Below are positions 1 through 5,717 of a stretch of 9,588 bases of DNA, one piece after another; position 1 is the first letter of the stretch; each line of letters begins with the position of its first letter. This stretch comes from Accumulibacter sp. (GTDB taxonomy: Bacteria > Pseudomonadota > Gammaproteobacteria > Burkholderiales > Rhodocyclaceae): contig JAISNE010000346.1 of assembly GCA_031276375.1 (NCBI GenBank), positions 1 to 9,588 of the forward strand, written 5' to 3'. Position numbers and translations under genes: made by a program. A model generated the notes under the pieces. The model was not told where the DNA came from. It worked only from the letters and a program-made list of their open reading frames with translations, and made no database searches.

Positions 1-50
1 GCCGGGTCGCCCGGCGAGAGGAAAACGGGACGGCAAACCACGGCGGGGAA
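1..50. other. Left-edge non-coding sequence with a small GC hairpin
   Basis: No gene can be supported here. Bases 1-15 form a perfect 6-bp inverted repeat (GCCGGG / CCCGGC around TCG) that no T-tract follows, so it is not a convincing intrinsic terminator. The stretch is GC-rich, unlike the AT-richer repeat that begins just after it, and is probably host sequence beyond the repeat cluster. Confidence 0.4.
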
Positions 51-56
51 TAATAC

Positions 57-148
57 CAAGTTGCAGTCAAACCATCGTGATACGAAAAAAGTGACTGAAA
101 TCTTGACACGTTAGACTGAAGTATTAACTGTCTATTGAGCGCAACTTG
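57..148. repeat. MITE-like repeat, copy 1 (~92 bp)
   Basis: The unit starts CAAGTTGC and ends with its exact reverse complement GCAACTTG. After two mismatched bases the terminal repeats match again for four bases (TCAA / TTGA). The left end continues outward as ATAC, and a near-match (GTGGTATT) follows the right end, so the true terminal repeat may be ATACCAAGTTGC. A second copy lies at 323-413 with about nine differences (near 90% identity by hand alignment). It has no coding capacity. Short length, terminal inverted repeats and multiple copies are the signature of a non-autonomous mobile element. The parent transposon is not identified. Confidence 0.7.
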
Positions 149-213
149 TGGTATTGGGCCATGCTTTCATGTACCACCCTCGCTTTTTTTAAGACGAGGC
201 GGTCAAAATACCC

Positions 214-285
214 GTCATTCCCGCGCAGGCTTAGAATCCAGAAAAGGCGGTGGAATACTGGATTCCCGCCTTGCGCGGGAATGAC
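214..285. repeat. Large palindromic repeat with 28-bp arms (REP / dRS3-like type)
   Basis: The arms at 214-241 and 258-285 are imperfect reverse complements, separated by a 16-nt loop. The outer ends read GTCATTCCCGCGC and GCGCGGGAATGAC, and the inner ends are AATCCAG and CTGGATT. The right arm also holds an inner palindrome (ATTCCCGC / GCGGGAAT). Dispersed repeats with an ATTCCCGC...GCGGGAAT core are common in intergenic regions of beta- and gammaproteobacteria, including the dRS3 type in Neisseria. It could fold into a long hairpin in RNA from either strand and may act as a 3'-end or insertion-target element downstream of the phosphatase gene. It lies wholly between the two 92-bp repeats. 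Confidence 0.7.
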
Positions 286-322
286 AATTGCGGGCGAGCA
301 TGACGGCCTTGTCGTGTGACGT

Positions 323-413
323 CAAGTTGCAGTCAAACCATCGTGATATGAAAAAATGACTGAAATCTTGACACATCAGACTGGAATATTGACGGCCTAT
401 TGAGCGCAACTTG
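323..413. repeat. MITE-like repeat, copy 2 (~91 bp)
   Basis: This is a direct-orientation copy of the element at 57-148. It has the same CAAGTTGC and GCAACTTG termini, a one-base deletion after the six-A run, and substitutions clustered in its right half. The right end continues as GTATGA, which mirrors the ATACC outside the left end of copy 1. Hence the outer boundaries of the whole 51-420 stretch also form an inverted repeat. The segment between the copies (149-322) contains the palindrome at 214-285 and a small CCTCG/CGAGG stem near 178-199, and no gene. Confidence 0.7.
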
Positions 414-462
414 GTATGACGGCCGGGGCGCTTTCCGCTTGAGTATCTCGATCAAAAACGCT

Positions 463-951
463 TTAGCGCCGGGGACGCTCGCGGGGCAGCGCGGCAACCG
501 CGTCGATCAGGCCCCGGCCGGCCGCTTCGCACAGATCGAGCACCCGTTCGAAACCTTCCGCGTTGCCGTAGTACGGGTCGGGAATCTCCTCTTCGCCGGT
601 TTCCGCGGCGAAATCGATGAAAAGCCCGAGCTTGTCGTGCATTTCGGGCGGACACATGTCGCGCATGTATTCGAGATTCTGGCGGTCCATCGCCAGAATC
701 TGGTCGAAGCGCAAAAAATCCTCTTTGCCAAGCCGCCTGGAGCGCAGGCCGTCGAGATCGTAGGCGCGTTTTGCCGCCGCCTTGCGCATGCGGGAATCCG
801 GCCGTCCCCCTTCGTCGTAGGCATGGGTGCCCGCCGAATCGACTTCCAGAAAGCGCGACAAGCCCGCCTTTTCGGCCAGGGATCTGACGATGGCCTCGGC
901 CGCGGGCGAACGGCATATGTTGCCCATGCAAACGAATAGCACGCGATACAC
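463..951 (-). CDS. Low-molecular-weight protein-tyrosine phosphatase
   Basis: This is a cytoplasmic cysteine-dependent phosphatase that removes phosphate from phosphotyrosine in proteins or small phosphoesters. Near the N-terminus is the P-loop CMGNICRSP, matching the family C-X5-R-S signature. From the chosen start the nucleophile is Cys8, Arg14 binds phosphate, and the general acid is Asp125 in IPDPYYG. The 162-residue length is normal. I place the start at GTG 949-951 because a GGAGG ribosome site sits seven bases upstream. The frame also opens at a TTG (975), but that codon lies inside the T-tract of a hairpin. The gene begins 48 nt after iscX and may be read through from the isc operon. 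Similar genes neighbour isc operons in other betaproteobacteria (recollection), but the substrate is unknown. A 4-bp stem plus TTTTT straddling the stop is at best a weak terminator. Confidence 0.93.
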   Translation of the reverse strand: MYRVLFVCMGNICRSPAAEAIVRSLAEKAGLSRFLEVDSAGTHAYDEGGRPDSRMRKAAAKRAYDLDGLRSRRLGKEDFLRFDQILAMDRQNLEYMRDMCPPEMHDKLGLFIDFAAETGEEEIPDPYYGNAEGFERVLDLCEAAGRGLIDAVAALPRERPRR

Positions 952-958
952 TTCAAAA

Positions 959-963
959 CCTCC
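959..963 (-). promoter_or_regulatory. Ribosome binding site deciding the phosphatase GTG start
   Basis: GGAGG on the minus strand, seven bases upstream of GTG 949-951. It supports the GTG start, from which the protein begins directly with the family's first beta strand (YRVLFVCMGN). Confidence 0.75.
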
Positions 964-973
964 ATTGACGGAC

Positions 974-994
974 AAAAAACGGCGCGGCGCTCCG
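974..994 (-). terminator. Putative intrinsic terminator after iscX
   Basis: Read on the minus strand, CGGAGCGCCGCGCCG can fold as three GC pairs, one A-G mismatch and two GC pairs around a 3-nt loop. It is followed directly by six T. The stem is short and imperfect, so termination is probably partial. It lies just after the iscX stop and before the phosphatase ribosome site, where an operon boundary would be expected. Confidence 0.4.
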
Positions 995-999
995 GACCG

Positions 1000-1194
1000 C
1001 TACCGCGCTTCGTCGATCCACGCCTGCTGGACGGCTTCGAGGATTTTCTCGCCGCAATGCCTGGGATCGTCGTCGAAGCCCGGCAGTTCCATGACCCAGC
1101 GCATCAGGTCGACGAAATTCACCTTGGCCGGATCGACGTCCGCGCGCGTTTCGGCCAGCCCGATGGCTATCTCGTTGATATCGCTCCATTTCAT
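1000..1194 (-). CDS. iscX: IscX (YfhJ), small acidic ISC accessory protein
   Basis: This 64-residue acidic protein starts [10 protein letters not shown] and contains VDLMRWVMELPGFDDDP, the typical helical core of the IscX family. In E. coli IscX binds IscS at the site shared with frataxin (CyaY) and ferredoxin, and adjusts desulfurase activity according to iron. Its length matches the family (about 66 residues). The ATG (1192-1194) overlaps the fdx stop codon as ATGA, which implies translational coupling. It is the usual last gene of an isc operon, and a terminator-like hairpin follows its TAG stop within a few bases. Confidence 0.95.
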   Translation of the reverse strand: MKWSDINEIAIGLAETRADVDPAKVNFVDLMRWVMELPGFDDDPRHCGEKILEAVQQAWIDEAR

Positions 1195-1535
1195 CGCCGC
1201 TTTCCTTCCTTGACCATGTTGATCGAATAGCGCGGGATCTCGATGACCAGCGGCTTCCCGGCGACGATGGCCTGGCAGGAGAGCCGGGAAGCGGGTTCCA
1301 GCCCCCAGGCCTTGTCGAGCAGGTCGTCTTCCTCTTCCTCCGCCGGCGCCAGCGTGTCGAATCCTTCCCGGACGATGACGTGGCAGGTGGTGCAGGCGCG
1401 GGACATGGCGCAAGCGTGCTCGATGAGGATCCCGTTGTCGAGCAGGTTCTGGCAGATGGACTCGCCATCCTTCGCTTCGATGACCGCGCCTTCCGGGCAA
1501 ATCTCGACATGCGGCAACACGATGATCCGCGTCAT
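1191..1535 (-). CDS. fdx: ISC-type [2Fe-2S] ferredoxin
   Basis: This 114-residue adrenodoxin-type ferredoxin passes electrons to the IscS/IscU complex during cluster assembly, where they are used for persulfide reduction. The ligands are Cys42, Cys48, Cys51 and Cys87 (C-X5-C-X2-C-X35-C), with the characteristic [14 protein letters not shown] segment. An acidic stretch (EEEEDD, residues 66-71) follows and is a typical partner-docking surface. The C-terminus [11 protein letters not shown] is the conserved family tail. The ATG overlaps the hscA stop and the TGA overlaps the iscX start, both as ATGA, so hscA, fdx and iscX are probably translated as a coupled unit. Confidence 0.97.
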   Translation of the reverse strand: MTRIIVLPHVEICPEGAVIEAKDGESICQNLLDNGILIEHACAMSRACTTCHVIVREGFDTLAPAEEEEDDLLDKAWGLEPASRLSCQAIVAGKPLVIEIPRYSINMVKEGKRR

Positions 1536-3439
1536 GCCGCTCCCTCCGTTTCCCCGGCGGCGGCGGTCCGGGCGATGGCGATGTCTTCGATCCGCTTCCC
1601 GGCCATGGCCCGGCGGATCGTCTTGTCCATGCGCCGGGCGGCGAAGTCGCGCGTTTCCGCTTCGAGCTCGTTCATCGCCCGCGTTATCTGGCGGCGGTCT
1701 TCGCCGAGCGCCACCGCCTGCAAGCGCGCCACCGCGGTTTCGAGCGCCTGGCGCTGATCGTCCGCCAGCAGATCGCCATCGCTCTTCACCGCCGACTGGA
1801 CGGCTTCGATCAGACGCTGCGCTTCGACCTGCGTTTCCTTCAGCGCGCGCCGCAGCGCGTCGTCCCTGGAGTGGACCTGCGAATCCTTGAGCATGGTGGC
1901 GATCTCGTCGTCCGACAGGCCGTAGGACGGTTTCACCACGATGCAAGCTTCCACGCCGGAAGTCTGTTCGCGGGCCGTCACCGCCAGCAGACCGTCGGCG
2001 TCGACCTGGAAAGTCACCCGTATCCGCGCCGCGCCGGCCACCATCGGCGGAATGCCCCGCAGCTCGAAGCGCGACAGCGAACGGCAATCGGTCACCAGCT
2101 CGCGCTCGCCCTGTACGACATGCAGCGTCATCGCTGTCTGGCCGTCCCGGAAGGTGGTGAATTCCTGTGCCCGCGCCACCGGAATCGTGGAATTGCGCGG
2201 GATCAGCTTTTCCACCAGTCCGCCCATCGTCTCGATGCCGAGGGACAGCGGAATGACGTCGAGCAACAGCCAGTCGTCCCCCGCGTCGCGGTTGCCGGCC
2301 AGCAGGTTGGCCTGCGTCGCCGCGCCCAGCGCGACCACTTTGTCGGGATCGAGGTTGTTCAACGGCTCGCGCTGGAAAAATTCGCCGACGGCCCGCTGGA
2401 TCTGCGGCATGCGCGTCGCCCCGCCGACCATGACCACGCCCTTGACGTCGGCGATCGCCAGGCCCGCGTCGCGCATGGCCTTCCTGACCGAGCGGATGGT
2501 CTTGTCGACCAGCGTCCGGGTGATTTCGGTAAACACCTCGGTGGTCAGCTCGAGGTCGACCAGTTCGCCGCTGGAAAGGCGCGCGTCGATCGGCGCCACG
2601 CCGTGGCCGCTCAGATATTCCCTGGCTTCGCGCGCGCACGTCAGCAGCAGGCGCGCATCCTCGGCGGACAGCGGATTGAGCCGGGCGGCTTCGAGAATCC
2701 AGCAGAAAATGCGCTGATCGAAGTCGTCGCCGCCCAGGGCCGAATCGCCGCCGGCCGCCAGGACTTCGAAAACGCCGTGCGACAATCTGAGGATGGAAAT
2801 GTCGAAGGTTCCGCCGCCCAGGTCATAGACCGCGTAAACGCCCTCCGCGGCGTTATCCAGGCCGTAGGCGATCGCCGCGGCCGTCGGCTCGTTCAGGAGG
2901 CGCAGGACGGAAATGCCGGCCAGGCGGGCCGCGTCCTTGGTCGCCTGGCGCTGCGCGTCGTCGAAATAGGCCGGCACGGTAATCACCGCGCCGACCAGTT
3001 CGCCGCCCAGCGATTGCTCCGCGCGCAGGCGCAGGGCGCGCAGGATTTCGGCGGAAACCTCGACCGGACTCTTCACGCCGGCCACGGTTCCCAGCCGCAC
3101 CATGCCCGGCGCCTCCTGGAATTCATGGGGAATGCTCTGGCGATGGGCGATGTCCTGGAGGCTGCGTCCCATGAAACGCTTGACCGAGACGATGGTGTTG
3201 CGCGGATCGCGCGTCTGTTCCGCCTGCGCTTCATAACCGACGGACACCGTCCCGTCGGGGTGATAGCGCACGACCGACGGCAGCAGCGGCCGGCCGAGTT
3301 CGTCGCTCAACACCACCGCCAGGCCGCTGCGCACGGTGGCGACAAGCGAGTTGGTCGTTCCGAGATCGATGCCGACGGCCAGCTTGTGCTGGTGCGGCGC
3401 GGCGGATTCGCCGGGTTCGGCAATTTGCAGGAGGGCCAT
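1532..3439 (-). CDS. hscA: HscA, Hsp70-class chaperone for Fe-S cluster transfer
   Basis: This specialised Hsp70 works with HscB on holo-IscU. ATP hydrolysis drives cluster release from the scaffold to acceptor proteins. The 635-residue length is slightly above the usual ~620. The nucleotide-binding domain runs from about residue 20 to 385, with phosphate-1 motif [11 protein letters not shown] (23-33), phosphate-2 motif [11 protein letters not shown] (205-215) and [11 protein letters not shown] (337-347). The interdomain linker and start of the substrate domain are at [11 protein letters not shown] (394-404), and a helical lid follows to about 620. It lacks the long acidic C-terminal tail of DnaK. 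No Shine-Dalgarno is visible before the ATG (TTTTTTTGACTGATCTCC precedes it), although the N-terminus [10 protein letters not shown] looks right for betaproteobacterial HscA. It is normally adjacent to hscB, but here about 1.3 kb of foreign-looking sequence separates them. Its stop overlaps the fdx start. Confidence 0.97.
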   Translation of the reverse strand: MALLQIAEPGESAAPHQHKLAVGIDLGTTNSLVATVRSGLAVVLSDELGRPLLPSVVRYHPDGTVSVGYEAQAEQTRDPRNTIVSVKRFMGRSLQDIAHRQSIPHEFQEAPGMVRLGTVAGVKSPVEVSAEILRALRLRAEQSLGGELVGAVITVPAYFDDAQRQATKDAARLAGISVLRLLNEPTAAAIAYGLDNAAEGVYAVYDLGGGTFDISILRLSHGVFEVLAAGGDSALGGDDFDQRIFCWILEAARLNPLSAEDARLLLTCAREAREYLSGHGVAPIDARLSSGELVDLELTTEVFTEITRTLVDKTIRSVRKAMRDAGLAIADVKGVVMVGGATRMPQIQRAVGEFFQREPLNNLDPDKVVALGAATQANLLAGNRDAGDDWLLLDVIPLSLGIETMGGLVEKLIPRNSTIPVARAQEFTTFRDGQTAMTLHVVQGERELVTDCRSLSRFELRGIPPMVAGAARIRVTFQVDADGLLAVTAREQTSGVEACIVVKPSYGLSDDEIATMLKDSQVHSRDDALRRALKETQVEAQRLIEAVQSAVKSDGDLLADDQRQALETAVARLQAVALGEDRRQITRAMNELEAETRDFAARRMDKTIRRAMAGKRIEDIAIARTAAAGETEGAA

Positions 3440-3452
3440 GGAGATCAGTCAA

Positions 3453-3463
3453 AAAAATTGGCT
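3453..3463. repeat. Left 11-bp terminal inverted repeat of the inserted segment
   Basis: AAAAATTGGCT lies 13 bases upstream of the hscA start codon, at the edge of a run of seven A. It is the exact reverse complement of the sequence at 4731-4741. The match stops inward of the repeat (ACGG against TGGG). Confidence 0.5.
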
Positions 3464-3500
3464 ACGGAGAACCATCGAATGCCATATTTCCTGTATTCAT

Positions 3501-4364
3501 TCAATGGTTCCTTGAAATCTTTCTATGTACCATTTTACATATCCAACATATAAAAGTAATTGGAAAAAATATAATTCGTGTATATTTTTTTATTTTACGT
3601 CTCATTCTGTATGATTTGAACCATTTTTGTTTTTCTATTGGAACAAGACCGGTAGCCATTATTTCCAAGTCTGCCGGTTCGAGTTTGTAGCTTAATTTAT
3701 CAAAACCATCCTTTTTCCAGGTATCAGGCTTTTTTGCAACGAGAATCGTATCTTGCACATTATCATTATACCATTCCCGGGTTGCTCCAAATGGCGCATA
3801 ATTTGTTGAAGCATGAATTATTTCTAGGCAGGCATATTTTGCCAATGCAATAACGCCGTCGCAAAAATAATTCTGGCAATTTACCGGATAACGGTGCAGA
3901 CTTTGCATGCTTGGCACTATAATACAGATCAATCCGCCCGGTTTTACTACCCTTGCCATTTCTGTAATAGTAAACCATGGGAACTCGACATGTTCGAGCA
4001 CTTGTCCACTTATCAGCACATCGCAATAGTTATCCTCTATTTCATTCCATTGGTACGCATTTTCCACAACAATATCGACGTTATGTCCATCTATCATATC
4101 AACGCCGACATATTTGAATTGTGGCCCGTCAAACAGTGTTTTATATGTATCTGACTGGCCGGGTACACATTGACTTCCGACATCCAATATCAGCAGTTGA
4201 GTGTTCGCAGGGGGCGACGGCAATCGCGCCGAGAGGGAATCATACTCGCCGTTTTGTCCTCCACAGTGGTGAATTATGAGATCGCACTGACTTTTGCAAG
4301 AGGCTCGAGATAACAAAAAATTATCCCTGAACCATTCCATACGAAGCATCGAACTGGTGTGCAA
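3501..4364 (-). CDS. Class I SAM-dependent methyltransferase (Methyltransf_11-like), cargo gene
   Basis: This 287-residue protein has a Rossmann-type methyltransferase core. Motif I is LLILDVGS (57-64), the acidic residue binding the SAM ribose is in VGVDM (86-90), a post-motif lies at GQVLEHVEF (120-128), and VVKPGGLICIIVPS spans 139-152. HRYP (157-160) and the N-terminus MHTSSMLRMEWF are features I associate with a methyltransferase family found near surface-polysaccharide genes, so a glycan substrate is possible but unproven. The tail (253-275) is basic then hydrophobic and may touch the membrane. The start is TTG at 4362-4364, backed by a strong ribosome site and the conserved N-terminus. 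The gene is clearly richer in A/T than the isc genes around it, which points to horizontal transfer. It lies co-directionally inside the isc operon, 20 nt after the remnant upstream, and has no evident link to Fe-S assembly. Confidence 0.85.
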   Translation of the reverse strand: MHTSSMLRMEWFRDNFLLSRASCKSQCDLIIHHCGGQNGEYDSLSARLPSPPANTQLLILDVGSQCVPGQSDTYKTLFDGPQFKYVGVDMIDGHNVDIVVENAYQWNEIEDNYCDVLISGQVLEHVEFPWFTITEMARVVKPGGLICIIVPSMQSLHRYPVNCQNYFCDGVIALAKYACLEIIHASTNYAPFGATREWYNDNVQDTILVAKKPDTWKKDGFDKLSYKLEPADLEIMATGLVPIEKQKWFKSYRMRRKIKKYTRIIFFPITFICWICKMVHRKISRNH

Positions 4365-4371
4365 TGATTTA

Positions 4372-4378
4372 TCTCCCT
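4372..4378 (-). promoter_or_regulatory. Ribosome binding site deciding the methyltransferase TTG start
   Basis: AGGGAGA on the minus strand, seven bases before TTG 4362-4364. The next in-frame ATG (residue 6) would sit too far from this site and would remove the conserved MHTSS start. Confidence 0.7.
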
Positions 4379-4384
4379 ATGGTA

Positions 4385-4716
4385 TCATAATGACTGCATT
4401 AAGAATGCCCGCTTCACGTACCCATGTCCGACCGGATTGAAATGCACGTAATCCATCTGCCTTGGGGTCAAGGTCATTTTCGTTTTCGAGAAGATGGTCA
4501 GAGTCTGGTCCGCGTTTGCGGATAATCCGACTTCAATCTCGATCTCTCCGCGGAGCAGGTCATTGACCAGATCTGAGAGTTCGACTCCTTTGGCATTGGC
4601 CTGGGTCGTCAAACAGGACTGCACGGATTCATCGAGAACACCGGTAGCCGGAAGGCGGCATTGGGCCGATAAAATTCGCCGCGCATTCCTTTGTTGAAAT
4701 CGTAATGATCTTTCAT
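4385..4716 (-). pseudogene. Frameshifted antitoxin-like (RHH-type) gene with a REP-transposase-like tail
   Basis: The ATG at 4714-4716 opens a frame reading MKDHYDFNKGMRGEFYRP and ending LPVF, which then hits a stop at 4609-4611 after only 35 codons. From about 4637 the next frame continues sensibly as LDESVQSC and then KGVELSDLVNDLLRGEIEIE. One base is missing near 4635-4638, since LPVF should join directly to LDES. The rejoined protein resembles small antitoxin-like proteins with a YDFSKG...RGKFYRP start and a ribbon-helix-helix-like VNDLLR segment; this is family recollection, not a search. The last ~20 residues, MDYVHFNPVGHGYVKR, instead resemble the conserved YxHxNPVKHG motif near the end of Y1 REP-associated transposases. 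It therefore looks like a decayed gene fused to a transposase fragment. No partner toxin gene is visible. The start lies 36 nt after the hscB stop. Confidence 0.6.
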
Positions 4717-4730
4717 GGTATTTTGCCCCA

Positions 4731-4741
4731 AGCCAATTTTT
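4731..4741. repeat. Right 11-bp terminal inverted repeat of the inserted segment
   Basis: AGCCAATTTTT lies 11 bases beyond the hscB stop codon and is the exact reverse complement of 3453-3463. The bases further out on the two sides differ, and no direct repeat of the target is evident. Confidence 0.5.
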
Positions 4742-4752
4742 CACGCTCGACC

Positions 4753-5325
4753 TCACTCTTCCAGCGCCGCCATTCCGTCGTCGATTTCGTACAGCAATTT
4801 TTCGAGAAACATCAAGCGCCGGACACGATCGGCCGCCGCCGCGTAATCGCGCTTGTCGTCGATGAGTTCGGCCAACTGATCGTAGCCCTTGTTCATCCGC
4901 TGCTTGACGCGGTGGTGCAACTGTTCCAGTTCGGCGGTTTCGCGCGCGGTCCTCGCTTCGGCGACCGCCTCGCGCCATTCCATCTGTTCCATCAGGAACT
5001 CGGGCGGCATGGCCGTGTTGTTCCCCTGGTCCACGCCCCGCCCGGCCCGGTCGAGCAGATAGCGCGCGCGGGTCAGGGGGTTCTTCAGGGTCTGGTAGGC
5101 TTCGTTGATCCGCGTCGACCATTGCAGCGAGACGCGCCGCTCGGATTCTCCGGCCTGCGTGAAACGGTCCGGATGCACCCGCGTCAGGAGTTCCCTGAAA
5201 CGCTTGTCCAGCGCCAGCGAATCGATCCGGAAAAACGGAGCCAGCCCGAACAGCGTGAAATGATCGGACCCGAAATCGATTTCGTCCGGCGCGAAAGCCA
5301 CGTCACCGCCTTTTCCCGGCCGCAT
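4753..5325 (-). CDS. hscB: HscB, J-domain co-chaperone of HscA
   Basis: HscB delivers IscU to HscA and stimulates the HscA ATPase through its J-domain. The J-domain covers about residues 20-95, with the HPD signature at 51-53 in LLTRVHPDRF and a following INEAYQTLKNPLTRARYLL helix. The C-terminal part (from about 105) is the helical bundle that binds IscU. The 190-residue length exceeds the 171 of E. coli because of an N-terminal extension of about 18 residues. The ATG shares one base with the iscA stop (TGATG), supporting this start by coupling. A GTG nine codons in, preceded by GGCGGTGAC, is an alternative. The gene ends normally at LEE, so the downstream insertion has not damaged it. Confidence 0.95.
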   Translation of the reverse strand: MRPGKGGDVAFAPDEIDFGSDHFTLFGLAPFFRIDSLALDKRFRELLTRVHPDRFTQAGESERRVSLQWSTRINEAYQTLKNPLTRARYLLDRAGRGVDQGNNTAMPPEFLMEQMEWREAVAEARTARETAELEQLHHRVKQRMNKGYDQLAELIDDKRDYAAAADRVRRLMFLEKLLYEIDDGMAALEE

Positions 5326-5648
5326 CAGACACTGAAACTTTCGCCGCAGCCACAGGCATCCTTGACGTTCGGGTTGTTGAATTTGAATCCTTCGTTCAAA
5401 CCTTCGCGCGTGTAATCGAGTTCCGTTCCGTCGAGATACGGCAAGCTCCTGGTATCGACCAGCACCTTGACGCCATGCGATTCGAACTCCACGTCGTCCG
5501 GCGCCGCCTCATCGGCGAACTCCAGTTTGTACGCCACGCCCGAACATCCGCTGGTGCGCACGCCCAGGCGCAGGCCGATGCCCTTGCCGCGCTTTTGCAG
5601 GTATCTCGCAACATGCCTTGCCGCGTTTTCGGTCAGCGTCACCGCCAT
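5325..5648 (-). CDS. iscA: IscA, A-type Fe-S carrier
   Basis: This A-type carrier receives iron or an Fe-S cluster in the ISC pathway and passes it to target proteins. It has 107 residues, the same as E. coli IscA. All three ligand cysteines are present: Cys35 in TSGCSG, and Cys99 and Cys101 in DACGCGESF. The start is fixed by AGGAGG placed eight bases before ATG 5646-5648. The frame is open further upstream, but those extra 13 codons would run into the ribosome site and lack family similarity. It lies 51 nt from iscU behind a strong hairpin and overlaps hscB by one base. Confidence 0.97.
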   Translation of the reverse strand: MAVTLTENAARHVARYLQKRGKGIGLRLGVRTSGCSGVAYKLEFADEAAPDDVEFESHGVKVLVDTRSLPYLDGTELDYTREGLNEGFKFNNPNVKDACGCGESFSV

Positions 5649-5687
5649 TTTGCGTTCCTCCTTCGCCAATATCTTCCGCTTTTCCAC

Positions 5688-5717
5688 AAACAGGGCGGCT
5701 CAACCGCCGCCCTGTTT
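5688..5717. other. 12-bp-stem hairpin straddling the iscU stop codon
   Basis: AAACAGGGCGGC (5688-5699) and GCCGCCCTGTTT (5706-5717) are perfect reverse complements around a 6-nt loop. On the minus strand the hairpin encodes the last iscU codons (Lys-Lys-Gln-Gly-Gly-Gly-stop) and ends just before iscA, without a proper U-tract after it. On the plus strand it is followed by more T and looks like a textbook intrinsic terminator, yet no plus-strand gene ends here. For the isc mRNA it could act as a partial terminator, a block to 3' exonucleases, or a divider between iscRSU and iscA-hscBA-fdx expression. Confidence 0.65.

Larger units (their letters stand above)
3453..4741. mobile_element. Putative inserted segment between hscB and hscA
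   Basis: hscB and hscA are contiguous in ordinary isc operons, but here they are separated by about 1.3 kb of AT-richer DNA. The segment is bounded by a perfect 11-bp inverted repeat (AAAAATTGGCT at 3453-3463, AGCCAATTTTT at 4731-4741), and both ends fall within 15 nt of the flanking genes. It contains a methyltransferase gene and a broken antitoxin-like/transposase-like remnant, all in operon orientation. I see no target-site duplication and no intact transposase, so the mechanism is unknown. The 11-bp match could be partly due to A/T runs. The foreign origin itself is well supported by context and composition. Confidence 0.55.

Noticed and set aside
1..15. Intrinsic terminator at the left edge
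   Set aside because: Perfect GC-rich stem, but no T-tract on either side and no gene ending next to it within the window.
57..413. Possible CRISPR array or tandem repeat array
   Set aside because: Only two units of about 92 bp, 174 bp apart, with terminal inverted repeats. Unit length and spacing do not fit CRISPR, and no cas genes are present.
400..939. Plus-strand open frame at the left end
   Set aside because: Antisense to the phosphatase gene, whose active-site motifs are clear; it also starts within the edge of a repeat.
1871..3553. A 560-codon open frame on the plus strand
   Set aside because: Antisense shadow of hscA; composition is biased and no motif is present.
4384..4389. A -10 box (TATGAT) for a private methyltransferase promoter
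   Set aside because: The hexamer is good, but at 15-17 bases upstream there is only GC-rich sequence with no -35 resemblance. Not enough to call a promoter.
4609..4716. Independent 35-codon peptide gene
   Set aside because: The open frame is the 5' half of a longer broken gene: the next frame continues the same family similarity, so a one-base deletion is the simpler reading. Programmed frameshifting is unlikely since no slippery sequence is visible.
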